A stretch of 64,000 nt of DNA from assembly GCA_018970445.1 (NCBI GenBank), contig JAGWWF010000011.1, forward strand, positions 39,259 through 103,258. The letters run 5' to 3'. The stretch comes from Alphaproteobacteria bacterium (GTDB taxonomy: Bacteria > Pseudomonadota > Alphaproteobacteria > Sphingomonadales > Sphingomonadaceae). How positions within the stretch are numbered: position 1 is the first letter of the stretch; the number at the start of each line of letters is the position of its first letter. Position numbers and translations under genes: made by a program. Below, piece after piece: positions 1-7,893 of this stretch. Below the pieces are notes generated by a model, which was not told the origin of the DNA, ran no database searches, and worked only from the letters and a program-made list of their open reading frames with translations.

Positions 1-1
1 C

Positions 2-568
2 CATATGCTGGGCCTGAAGGTGGCCGCCCATGCCCATGGCACCGCCGGCATCAAGACGGCGATCCGCGCCGGGGTGGACACGGTGGAACATGCCAGCTTT
101 GCCGATGCCGAAGCCATTGATCTGGCCAAGAAGGCCGGCACCTGGTTTTCCATGGATATCTACAACGATGATTATATCCTGGCCGAAGGCGCGAAGAACG
201 GCCTGGACGAACAGAATCTGGCCAAGGAGCGCGAGGTTGGCCTGCGCCAGCGCCAGGCCTTTCAGGCGGCGTGGCGGGCCGGGGTGAAGATGGTGTTCGG
301 CAGCGATGCCGGTGTCTATCCGCACGGCGACAACGCACGCCAGTTTGCCAAGATGGTGGAATGGGGGATGACACCCATCGATGCCATCCGCGCCGCCACC
401 ATCAAGGCGGCCGAGGCGCTGGGCCGGGAAGGCGATGTGGGCCAGATCGCGCCCGGCCGCATGGCCGACATGATCGGCGTGGCCGGCGATCCCAGCCGCG
501 ATGTGGCCAGCCTGCGCGACGTGAAGATCGTGATCAAGGGCGGCGTGCTGATGAAGGATGCCCGTTGA
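2..568 (+). CDS. Metal-dependent amidohydrolase, C-terminal part (5' end outside window)
   Basis: This is the C-terminal part of an amidohydrolase of the imidazolonepropionase / Xaa-Pro dipeptidase-like group; the reading frame is open to the left edge, so the N-terminal metal-binding HxH is not visible. Visible family features are an AHAHG motif and a VEHAS motif (metal-ligand histidines), GSDAG (the catalytic/metal aspartate) and the usual closing pattern GQIAPGRMADMI followed by a short beta-sandwich tail. Such enzymes hydrolyse amide or cyclic amide bonds; the substrate cannot be read from the sequence. Its stop codon overlaps the ATG of the acylase downstream (TGATG), so the two are probably co-transcribed and may act on the same class of N-acylated or peptide-like compound (inference). 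Confidence 0.85.
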   Translation, partial: HMLGLKVAAHAHGTAGIKTAIRAGVDTVEHASFADAEAIDLAKKAGTWFSMDIYNDDYILAEGAKNGLDEQNLAKEREVGLRQRQAFQAAWRAGVKMVFGSDAGVYPHGDNARQFAKMVEWGMTPIDAIRAATIKAAEALGREGDVGQIAPGRMADMIGVAGDPSRDVASLRDVKIVIKGGVLMKDAR

Positions 569-2637
569 TGCCGCGCTGGTTCACCGCCCTGTTCTGGGCG
601 GCGATTGCCCTTGGTGGCGTGTTCGTGGGCCTGTCCAGCTGGGATGCGCTGATCGCATCGGCGCCGCCGGCCGATCCGGCCCGCAAGCGCAACGTCACCA
701 TCGCCCGCGATCAATGGGGCGTGCCGCACATCAGCGGCAAGACCGATGCCGATGTCGCCTATGGCATCGCGCTGGCCCAGTCGCAGGATGATTTCCGCAA
801 TCTGGAAGAAACGCTGGCCGCGGTGCGCGGGCGTTCCGCCGCCCTGTTGGGCGAAGATGGTGCCAGGCTGGATTTCGTTGGCCATCTGCTGGATGCGCGC
901 GCCATGGCCGACAAGGGCTATGCCAGCCTGTCGCCCGCCACCCGCGCCCTGGTCGAAGCCTATGCGCAAGGGCTGAACGATTATGCCCGCGGCCATGCCC
1001 GCGAGGTGCGGTTGCAGGGGCTGTTCCCGGTCAATGGCCGCGATGTGGTGGCCGGTTTTGCCATGCGCTCGCCGTTCTTCTTTGGCCTGGATCGGCCGCT
1101 GTCGGCCTTGATCGAGGGCAAGCTGCCGCCGCGTGATGCCGGGCCGGCCGATGAACGCGGCAGCAACGCCTTTGCCGTGGCCGGGCGGCGCAGCAGCGAT
1201 GGCGTCACCCGGCTGATTGTCAACAGCCACCAGCCGTGGGAAGGGCCGGTGACGTGGTGGGAACTGGTGGTGCATTCGGATGAAGGCTGGGATTTTGCTG
1301 GCGCCAATTTCCCCGGTGCGCCCTATCCGCTGCTGGGCCACAACAAGCATCTGGGCTGGGCCAACACGGTGAACCGGCCCGATCTGATCGATGTGTACAG
1401 GCTGGTGCTGGATGAAGGTGGCACGCGCTATCGCCTTGATGGCCAGTGGCGCGATCTGGAAAGTCGCCGCGTCTGGCTGCGGGTGAAATTCGGCCCGCTG
1501 GTGCTGCCGATCCCGCGCACCGTGTATCGCAGTGTGCATGGCCCGGTGATCATCAACGATCTGGGGGCCTTTGCCATCCGCTATGCCGGGATTGGCCAGG
1601 TGGGCCAGGTGGAACAATATTATCGCCTGAACAAGGCACGCGATTTTGCCGAATGGAAGGCGATCATGGCCACCCAGGCCGTGCCGGCCACCGCCTTTGT
1701 CTATGCCGATGCCAAGGGCCATATCGGCATGTTCTACAACGCGCTGTTTCCGGCCCGGGCACCGGGCTATGACTGGAAGGGCGTGCTGCCCGGCGACACG
1801 TCGAAAACCCTGTGGAACCGCTATCTGCCGTGGGCGGGCAATCCGCACACGGTCGATCCGGCCGCGGGCTGGGTGGCCACCGCCAACAGCACGCCGTTCC
1901 TTTCCACCGCGCCGGCCGATCAGTTGAAGCGCGCCGATTTTCCCGTGGACATGGGCATTGAAACCTATGTCACCAACCGGGCGCAACGCTATCAGGCGCG
2001 GTTTGCGCAATTGGGCAACCAGCTGATCTCGCGTGATCAACTGCTGTCGATCAAGTTCGACAAGGGCTATGATCGCAGTGGCTGGGCCGGGCGCTGGTGG
2101 GCCGAGGTGCTGGCGCTGGATACGCGCGGCCGGCCCGATCTGCAAAAGGCCCGGGCGCTGATCCGGCAATGGGATTTCACCCTGGATTGCAATGGCCCGG
2201 CCGATGGCCTGGTGGCGCTGGCCTTTGCCCAGCACGCCCGCTTTGCCTATCTGCAAAAGCCGGTGCCCGATGCCCGAAAGGGGCTGGAGGAGGCGGTGCA
2301 GACGCTGACCCGCCATTTCGGCACCCTGGCCGTGCCGCTGGGCGATTTCCAGCGGCTGCGGCGCGGCACGGTCGATCTGCCGCTGTGTGGTGGCCCCGAT
2401 ACGCTGCGCGCGGTGATCGGCACACTGGCCGATGATGGCCGGCGCGTTTCGAACAATGGCGATGGCTTCATCATGCTGATCGAATGGGATGCGGCCGGCC
2501 AGGTGCAATCGCGCAGCATCCACCAGTTCGGCAGTGCCGCCACGCGGCCGCAATCGCCGCACTATGCCGATCAGTCGCCGCTGTTTGCCGCACAGCGGTT
2601 CAAGCCGGTGCCGTTTCCGGCCGGCGGGGCGGGATAA
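568..2637 (+). CDS. Penicillin acylase / acyl-homoserine lactone acylase family protein
   Basis: A 689-residue Ntn-hydrolase of the penicillin amidase family (PF01804). An N-terminal hydrophobic stretch (about residues 5-25) looks like a signal or anchor, so the enzyme is likely periplasmic. The precursor should self-cleave before Ser199 in the motif RGSNAFAV, giving a small alpha subunit and a large beta subunit with Ser199 as N-terminal nucleophile. The following NSHQPW and GHNKHLGWANT segments are family-typical, as is RDQWGVPHI near the N-terminus. The start was chosen at the ATG overlapping the upstream stop, because a long in-frame extension would overlap the amidohydrolase. Family members deacylate beta-lactams or N-acyl-homoserine lactones; sphingomonad homologues are often annotated for the latter, but the specificity here is unknown. 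Confidence 0.9.
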   Translation: MPRWFTALFWAAIALGGVFVGLSSWDALIASAPPADPARKRNVTIARDQWGVPHISGKTDADVAYGIALAQSQDDFRNLEETLAAVRGRSAALLGEDGARLDFVGHLLDARAMADKGYASLSPATRALVEAYAQGLNDYARGHAREVRLQGLFPVNGRDVVAGFAMRSPFFFGLDRPLSALIEGKLPPRDAGPADERGSNAFAVAGRRSSDGVTRLIVNSHQPWEGPVTWWELVVHSDEGWDFAGANFPGAPYPLLGHNKHLGWANTVNRPDLIDVYRLVLDEGGTRYRLDGQWRDLESRRVWLRVKFGPLVLPIPRTVYRSVHGPVIINDLGAFAIRYAGIGQVGQVEQYYRLNKARDFAEWKAIMATQAVPATAFVYADAKGHIGMFYNALFPARAPGYDWKGVLPGDTSKTLWNRYLPWAGNPHTVDPAAGWVATANSTPFLSTAPADQLKRADFPVDMGIETYVTNRAQRYQARFAQLGNQLISRDQLLSIKFDKGYDRSGWAGRWWAEVLALDTRGRPDLQKARALIRQWDFTLDCNGPADGLVALAFAQHARFAYLQKPVPDARKGLEEAVQTLTRHFGTLAVPLGDFQRLRRGTVDLPLCGGPDTLRAVIGTLADDGRRVSNNGDGFIMLIEWDAAGQVQSRSIHQFGSAATRPQSPHYADQSPLFAAQRFKPVPFPAGGAG

Positions 2638-2678
2638 ATGCCGGTTGTGCAAATGGGCGCAAATGTTATCCCGATCAC

Positions 2679-3545
2679 ATGAACACCCGCGTCGCCCAGC
2701 GTCTGGCTGAACGCTATGACCGGCTCACCGTGTCGGAACGGATGATTGCCGGCTGGATGGCCGACAATCTGGCGCAGCTGCCGTTCGAAACCGCCGCCTC
2801 CATCGGGCAGCGGGTGGGCGTTTCGGCGATGACGGTGGCGCGCCTAGTGAAAAGCCTGGGCTATGACAATCTGGCCGCGCTGAAGGATGAACTGCGCGGG
2901 GATGCACGCGATGCGCCCTGGCTGCTCACCCGGCCGGCCCCCAGTGCCGATGCGCGCCTGCAGGCCGAAACCGCGGCGATTGCCGGCGTTTATGCCCAGG
3001 CCGAAACGCCGGAATGGGCAGGCGTGGTGGCGCTGCTTGCCACCGCGCCCCAGGTGCGTGTGGCGGGTTTCCAGACCGAGGCCGGGCTGGCGGCCGGCTT
3101 TGCCCGGCATCTGGCCTATGTGCGGCCGCAGGTCGCCAGCATCGATGTCGCCGCCGGCATTCACGAGGAACTGGTGGATGCCGGCCCGCACGATCTGTTC
3201 CTGTTGGTGGATGTGCGGCGCTATTCCCGGCATTTCCGCCTGCTGGCCGAACGGGTGGCCGGTGCCGGGCGACCGTTGGTGGTGATCACCGATCCCTATT
3301 GCCCGTGGGCGCGCGATCTGACCCCGCATATCCTCACCGCCGAAGTGGCGCTGGGCCATTTCTGGGACATGAACACCGCGCTGGCTTCGCTGCTCAATCT
3401 GCTGGTGGATGGCGTGGTGCAGAAGATCGGGCCGGAACTGGTGCACCGGCGGCTGGCGCAGCTGGCCGAAAATTACAGTGATTTCATCGGCTTTCAGGGG
3501 CGGTCCCGCCCGGCCAGCCCGGCGGCGGGTCTGCCACTGCCCTGA
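2679..3545 (+). CDS. MurR/RpiR family transcriptional regulator
   Basis: A 288-residue regulator with an N-terminal RpiR-type helix-turn-helix (about residues 10-75, containing a GQRVGVSAMTVARLVKSLGY recognition region) and a C-terminal sugar-isomerase-like SIS domain (about 110-260) that in this family binds phosphosugars or related effectors. It begins 41 bases after the acylase gene on the same strand, so it could be co-transcribed and control the amidohydrolase-acylase pair (inference). Its 3' end overlaps the convergent RluA-type gene by 62 bases, so the C-terminal tail (SPAAGLPLP) shares DNA with the other gene. The effector is unknown. Confidence 0.88.
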   Translation: MNTRVAQRLAERYDRLTVSERMIAGWMADNLAQLPFETAASIGQRVGVSAMTVARLVKSLGYDNLAALKDELRGDARDAPWLLTRPAPSADARLQAETAAIAGVYAQAETPEWAGVVALLATAPQVRVAGFQTEAGLAAGFARHLAYVRPQVASIDVAAGIHEELVDAGPHDLFLLVDVRRYSRHFRLLAERVAGAGRPLVVITDPYCPWARDLTPHILTAEVALGHFWDMNTALASLLNLLVDGVVQKIGPELVHRRLAQLAENYSDFIGFQGRSRPASPAAGLPLP

Positions 3546-4143
3546 TCTGCTGCCCATCGGGCAGGGTGATCGCCAGGCAGCGGGCGTGCAGGCGCATCGG
3601 GCCAACCCCATCGCCATAGACCGGATCACCGGCAATCGGGCAGCCGATTTCGGCTGCGTGCACGCGGATCTGGTGGGTGCGGCCGGTTTCGGGGCGGAAT
3701 TCCACCAGCCGGGTGGCGGCATCCAGCACCTGCCAGTGGGTGCGCGAGGCCTTGCCGGCCGGATCCACCACCATGCGCCAGCCGGCCGCCGCGCTGGAAA
3801 TCTTGGCCAGTGGCGCATCCACCAGCCCGGACGGCGTTGCCGGCAGGCCCGACAGGATCGCCCAATAGATTTTTTCGGCGCCGCCGCCGGCAAAGGCCGC
3901 CGCCAGCGCCTTCACGCCGCGCCGGCTGCGCGCAACGGCCAGGCAGCCCGACGTGTCACGATCCAGCCGGTGGGCGGCCACCGGCACGAAGCGGCCCAGC
4001 GCCAGCTGCGGCAGCAGGGCTTCCAGGCTGTGCGGGGTTTTCGGGCCGGGATGCACGGCAAGGCCCGGCGGCTTGTTGATCACCACCACATCGGCATTGG
4101 CGAAAATCACCGGCAAGTCGTTCACATCATTGGCCTTGCACAT
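3484..4143 (-). CDS. RluA family pseudouridine synthase
   Basis: A 219-residue enzyme that converts specific uridines in RNA to pseudouridine. The RluA signature HRLDRDTSG is at residues 58-66 with catalytic Asp61; INKPPGLAVHPG near residue 22 and the RTHQIRVHA motif in the C-terminal half are also standard. There is no N-terminal S4 domain, which places it with the short RluA/RluC-like or TruC-like members; the target site (rRNA or tRNA) cannot be assigned. The ATG at 4143 was chosen because longer in-frame extensions run into the flagellin promoter and coding region. It converges on and overlaps the RpiR gene. Confidence 0.87.
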   Translation of the reverse strand: MCKANDVNDLPVIFANADVVVINKPPGLAVHPGPKTPHSLEALLPQLALGRFVPVAAHRLDRDTSGCLAVARSRRGVKALAAAFAGGGAEKIYWAILSGLPATPSGLVDAPLAKISSAAAGWRMVVDPAGKASRTHWQVLDAATRLVEFRPETGRTHQIRVHAAEIGCPIAGDPVYGDGVGPMRLHARCLAITLPDGQQIRAVADPPPGWPGGTAPESR

Positions 4144-4149
4144 CGTGTT

Positions 4150-4176
4150 TAAGCAATCTTCACCGCATGCCGTTTC
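4150..4176 (+). promoter_or_regulatory. Candidate sigma-28 (FliA) promoter of flagellin
   Basis: TAAG at 4150-4153, a 15-base spacer, then GCCGTTTC at 4169-4176, compared with the FliA consensus TAAA-N15-GCCGATAA. The spacing is exact and the GCCG core is intact, but the remaining bases match only partly. It lies about 50 bases upstream of the flagellin ATG. A fliA gene is present in the same window (58262), which fits late-class control of flagellin. Confidence 0.55.
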
Positions 4177-4227
4177 CAGTGCAGCGCCCCGCAACCCCTG
4201 CGGCGGCGGGAAGCGGGAGTATCCCAG

Positions 4228-6399
4228 ATGACCGTGATCAACACCAACATCAACGCGCTGACCGCCCAGAATGCGCAGCGCACTGCCAACAATGCAATGG
4301 GCACCGCGATGCAGCGTCTGTCCACCGGCCTGCGCATCAACAGCGCCAAGGATGATGCCGCCGGCCTGGCCATCAGCCAGAAGATGACATCGGACGTGCG
4401 CGGCCTGGCGGTTGCCATGCGCAACGCCAATGATGGCATCAGCATGGCCCAGACGGCGGAAAGCGCCATGGGCGAAGTCACCAACATGTTGCAGCGCATG
4501 CGCGAACTGGCCGTGCAATCGGCCAACGGCACGCTGACCGGCACCGATCGCCAGGCCCTGCAATCGGAAGTGAAGCAGCTGGTGGGCGAAATCGACAATA
4601 TCGGCGTGCGCACCAACTTCAACGGCCAGAAGCTGCTGGACGGTTCGGCCCGTTCGGTGAAGCTGCAAACCGGCAGCCGCGCCGGCGAAACGGTGAATTT
4701 CAGCCTGAATTCCACCCGCGCCCGCGATCTGGGCCTGGGTTCCAGCCCGGCGCTGTCGGCCACTGGCGCGTTCGAAGCCACGGCGGCCAACCTGACCGCC
4801 AACCAGGCGCTGCGCGGCGGCGATCTGGTGATCAACGGCGTGGCCATCGGTTCGACGCTGACCACCGATGACAATCTGTCGTCGGCCAACAAATCGGCTT
4901 CGGCCATCGCCAAGGCGGCATCGATCAACCGCGCCACCGAACAGACCGGCGTGCGCGCCGTGGTGGGCAAGACGGTGATGACCGGCAGCGCCATGACCGC
5001 CGCCGCCCTCACCGGCACGGTGACGATCAACGGTGTCACCACCGCTTCGATCAGCACCACCACCAACGCTTCCGACAGCCGCCGCCTGGTGCGCGATGCC
5101 ATCAACGCCATTTCCGGCCAGACCGGCGTGCGCGCCATCGACACCGGCGACAACAATGGCGGCCTGCGTCTGGAGGCCGATGATGGCCGCAACATCGAAC
5201 TGTCGCTCGACACGCTCACCGCTGCGGCCACCGGCCTGAAGGTGGGTGCCCAGTCGGGCAGCTTCAGCCTGGAAAGCGTGAACGGCCGGGCAATCGAGAT
5301 CGGCCAGTCCACCGCCGCCACGGCGCGGATCAGCCGGTCGGGGCTGTCGGCGGGCACGTTCGAACGCGGGGTTTCGGCCGTCAGCTCCGATGCCCGCGCC
5401 GTTGCCGCCAACGCGGCGGCCATCCGCACCCTGAACAATGGCGATCTGTCGATCAACGGCGTGGCCATTCGCGCCGCCACCGCCAGCGATGACACCTTCT
5501 CCTCCACCGTGGCGGATTCGTCATCGCGTTCGGCCAGCGCCACCGCCATTGCCGCGGCCATCAACAGCGCCACCGAACAGACCGGGGTGAAGGCGGTTGC
5601 CAACAACGTGACCTTGCGGTCGGACACCACCGCCACCACCCTGACTGGCGCCGCCGAAGTGATCCTGAACGGCACCACCATCGCCATCGATGGCCTGGTG
5701 GCCAGCGACACCGCCCAGGCCCGCCGCGAAAAGGTGGCCGCCGCCATCAACAACTTCCAGGGCGTGACCGGCGTGACCGCGGCCGACAATGGCATCGGCG
5801 GGCTTGATCTCACCGCTGCCGATGGCCGCAACCTCAGCGTGGCGATTGCGGCCGGCGGCGCCACGGCGGCCGAACTGGGCCTTGCCGGCACCACGGTGCA
5901 GGGATCGGGCACGGCCTACACCATCGCGGCCACCGCGGCGGCGGCGGAAACCGCCTATGGCACGGTGCGGCTGGAATCGGCCACCACGATCAACGTGCGC
6001 GCCGGCAGCCAGGCCTTTGGCACCGCGTCGAACTTCACGGCGCTGGGCTTCGAGGAAAATGGCTATGGCGCCAACGAGGGTGGCCTGCGCATTTCCGAAG
6101 TGGATGTGTCCACCGTGGAAGGCGCGTCGGCGGCGCTCAATGCCATCGACGAGGCACTGGGCAGCGTCAACCTCGATCGCGCCGGGATCGGTGCGGTGCA
6201 GAACCGGCTGGAAGCGGCGGTGAACAACCTGTCGTCGAACAGCACCAATCTGCAGGCCTCCCGCAGCCGCATCCAGGACACGGACTTTGCACAGGAATCG
6301 ACCAACCTGTCGAAGAACCAGGTGCTGGGCCAGGCGGCGCAGGCGATGCTGGCACGGGCCAACCAGTCGGCGCAGCAGGTCACCCAGCTGCTGCAGTAA
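4228..6399 (+). CDS. fliC: Flagellin, large form with duplicated central domain
   Basis: A 723-residue flagellin, the filament subunit exported by the flagellar type III apparatus. The conserved N-terminal D0/D1 region (residues 1 to about 145, opening MTVINTNINALTAQ and containing RLSTGLRINSAKDDAAGLAI) and the C-terminal D1/D0 region (about 615-723, ending AQQVTQLLQ) are canonical. The central 450 residues are much larger than in a typical 280-500 residue flagellin. They contain two copies, about 207 residues apart, of a block that starts GDL(V/S)INGVAI and continues to ATEQTGV(R/K)AV, resembling flagellin hook-IN repeats. The central region is rich in Ala, Thr and Ser and free of Cys and Trp, as expected for a surface-exposed hypervariable domain. 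A GGGAG stretch lies ahead of the ATG. It is monocistronic, with its own promoter and terminator. Confidence 0.95.
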   Translation: MTVINTNINALTAQNAQRTANNAMGTAMQRLSTGLRINSAKDDAAGLAISQKMTSDVRGLAVAMRNANDGISMAQTAESAMGEVTNMLQRMRELAVQSANGTLTGTDRQALQSEVKQLVGEIDNIGVRTNFNGQKLLDGSARSVKLQTGSRAGETVNFSLNSTRARDLGLGSSPALSATGAFEATAANLTANQALRGGDLVINGVAIGSTLTTDDNLSSANKSASAIAKAASINRATEQTGVRAVVGKTVMTGSAMTAAALTGTVTINGVTTASISTTTNASDSRRLVRDAINAISGQTGVRAIDTGDNNGGLRLEADDGRNIELSLDTLTAAATGLKVGAQSGSFSLESVNGRAIEIGQSTAATARISRSGLSAGTFERGVSAVSSDARAVAANAAAIRTLNNGDLSINGVAIRAATASDDTFSSTVADSSSRSASATAIAAAINSATEQTGVKAVANNVTLRSDTTATTLTGAAEVILNGTTIAIDGLVASDTAQARREKVAAAINNFQGVTGVTAADNGIGGLDLTAADGRNLSVAIAAGGATAAELGLAGTTVQGSGTAYTIAATAAAAETAYGTVRLESATTINVRAGSQAFGTASNFTALGFEENGYGANEGGLRISEVDVSTVEGASAALNAIDEALGSVNLDRAGIGAVQNRLEAAVNNLSSNSTNLQASRSRIQDTDFAQESTNLSKNQVLGQAAQAMLARANQSAQQVTQLLQ

Positions 6400-6430
6400 G
6401 GCTGATCGGCTCCGGCTGGGGAGGGCCGGG

Positions 6431-6467
6431 AATGGGGCGGTGCAGCCAGCACCGCCCCATTTTTTTG
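6431..6467 (+). terminator. Rho-independent terminator of flagellin
   Basis: A perfect 13-bp inverted repeat (arms 6431-6443 and 6449-6461, rich in GC) with a five-base loop is followed immediately by a run of T residues to 6466. It lies about 30 bases after the flagellin stop codon and is the clearest intrinsic terminator in the window. Confidence 0.93.
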
Positions 6468-6523
6468 TGGGCACAGGTTGCCGCCGCCGCCCCCGCTTGC
6501 TATCGCCGCCGCTTCCAGTGCGC

Positions 6524-6614
6524 GGAGCGGTGGCCGAGTGGTCGAAGGCGCACGCCTGGAAAGTGTGTATGGGTCAAAAGCTCATCGAGGGTTCGAATCC
6601 CTCCCGCTCCGCCA
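6524..6614 (+). tRNA. tRNA-Ser(GGA)
   Basis: A 91-nt class II tRNA. The acceptor stem GGAGCGG (6524-6530) pairs with CCGCTCC (6604-6610), followed by discriminator G and an encoded CCA. The D arm begins GCCGAGTGG. The anticodon stem CACGC/GTGTG encloses loop CTGGAAA with anticodon GGA at 6558-6560. A long variable arm and the T arm (GAGGG-TTCGAAT-CCCTC) follow. It reads serine codons UCC and UCU. Confidence 0.97.
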
Positions 6615-6666
6615 ACTCGTCGCTGTATTGAACCCTCGATTGCTGGTCTGGCGTGTGCCACGCCGG

Positions 6667-6694
6667 GGGTTCGAATCCCTCCCGCTCCGCCAAC
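6667..6694 (+). repeat. Duplicate of the tRNA-Ser 3' end (possible att remnant)
   Basis: Bases 6667-6694 repeat exactly the 28 bases 6589-6616, i.e. most of the T arm, the 3' acceptor strand, CCA and two bases beyond. The copies are 78 bases apart. The preceding sequence has a small hairpin (6650-6655 with 6659-6664) but no acceptor 5' strand, D arm or recognisable anticodon arm, so this is not a second functional tRNA. Integrases commonly target tRNA 3' ends and leave exactly this kind of duplication. Confidence 0.85.
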
Positions 6695-6801
6695 CTGTCT
6701 GATCATGGCATCACCGCCACCATCGAACCTGTGGCATCTCAGGGCTTTGTCCTGGCATTAACGCACCGCTATATGCCGGCGGTCGGCAAGGAGGCCCAGG
6801 C

Positions 6802-7776
6802 GTGGACGCAACGGATGATATCGACCCGCTCTGGGCACCCCAGCCCGATGCGTTGCCGGGCTGGTTTCATGCAGCCCTTGCCGTCCCGCGCGAGGAGGGC
6901 TTCATCGACGTCGCGGGAACGCGCATCCATTATTTTCGCTGGGGCAACCCTTCGCATCCCCCCATCCTGATGACGCACGGCTTTCTGGCCCATGCGCGCT
7001 GCTTTGCGTTCATCGCGCCGTTTCTGGCGGCAGACCATCATGTGATTGCCTATGACCTGTCGGGCATGGGCGACAGCGACAACCGGCCCGGTTGCGACGC
7101 CCAGGCGCGCGGCGCAGAGATGGTCGGGGTGGCCGAAGCGCTTGGGTTGTTCGATGGACCGGCCAGGCCGATCATCATCGCGCACAGCTTTGGCGCGTCC
7201 GTCGGTCTCACCGCAATGGCGCTGGCCGCCGAGCGATTTTCCGGCCTGATCCTGTGCGACATGATGGTGCTGCGACCCGAAGTGCTGGAACAGCGGAACC
7301 GGCAGGGCGGTGGGCGTCCGGGTTCGGGCGATCCGGACAAGCCGCAACGCCGCTATCCGGATTATCCCACCGCGCGCAGCCGTTATGTGCTGTCCCCGCC
7401 GCAGCCGGTGGGAGAGCCATTTCTGATGGATTACATGGCCTTTCACTCGCTGCGGCGCAGCGGCGCGGAATGGACCTGGAAATTTGATCCCGAAGTCTTT
7501 CGCCAGAACAGCGCGGAGCCGGGATGGCACGAGATGGGCAAGCGCGTTGTGGCAACGCCGGGCCGCAAGGCCATCGTCTATGGCGAGGAAAGTGTGTTGT
7601 TCACGCCGGGCTCGGCTGATTATGTGCGGGAACTGGGCGGCACCGACATTCCGATCGTCGCCATAGCGCAGGCGCGCCACCACCTGATGCTCGATCAGCC
7701 GCTGGCATTCGTGGCAGCGCTGCGCACGATCGTCGAGCTTTGGCGCGCCAACGAAAGCACGGGCCCAACCTTGTAA
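6802..7776 (+). CDS. Alpha/beta hydrolase
   Basis: A 324-residue alpha/beta-hydrolase fold enzyme. The oxyanion-hole motif HGF is at residues 59-61, the nucleophile elbow AHSFGA has Ser129, and the acid/base region ends with a histidine in QARHHLMLDQP near residue 295. There is no signal peptide, so it is cytoplasmic. The protein could be an esterase, epoxide hydrolase-like or C-C bond hydrolase; the sequence does not separate these. The ATG at 6802 is preceded by AAGGAGG at good spacing. It converges on the acyl-CoA dehydrogenase gene. Confidence 0.85.
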   Translation: MDATDDIDPLWAPQPDALPGWFHAALAVPREEGFIDVAGTRIHYFRWGNPSHPPILMTHGFLAHARCFAFIAPFLAADHHVIAYDLSGMGDSDNRPGCDAQARGAEMVGVAEALGLFDGPARPIIIAHSFGASVGLTAMALAAERFSGLILCDMMVLRPEVLEQRNRQGGGRPGSGDPDKPQRRYPDYPTARSRYVLSPPQPVGEPFLMDYMAFHSLRRSGAEWTWKFDPEVFRQNSAEPGWHEMGKRVVATPGRKAIVYGEESVLFTPGSADYVRELGGTDIPIVAIAQARHHLMLDQPLAFVAALRTIVELWRANESTGPTL

Positions 7777-7893
7777 GGACGTTCCCCGGTGCGATGACGC
7801 CGCGCGCAAGGAGGCCGAAGCGGGATCGCCTTGACCTCATGCGCACAAGTTCTTGAGCGAAGCCGGCCGCTGCAAGACGGGCCGGCCGAACGA

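Noticed and set aside
316..2652. A 778-codon open frame on the minus strand opposite the acylase
   Set aside because: It is rich in Gln, His, Arg and Pro with no family motifs, the usual antisense shadow of a high-GC gene. The acylase on the other strand has clear catalytic motifs.
6617..6694. A second, complete tRNA-Ser gene
   Set aside because: Only the 3' end is present; no 5' acceptor strand, D arm or anticodon arm can be folded.
7862..7886. A 7-bp GC-rich hairpin between the hydrolase and the acyl-CoA dehydrogenase as a bidirectional terminator
   Set aside because: No T-run on either strand, and GCCGGCC-type palindromes are frequent by chance at this GC content.
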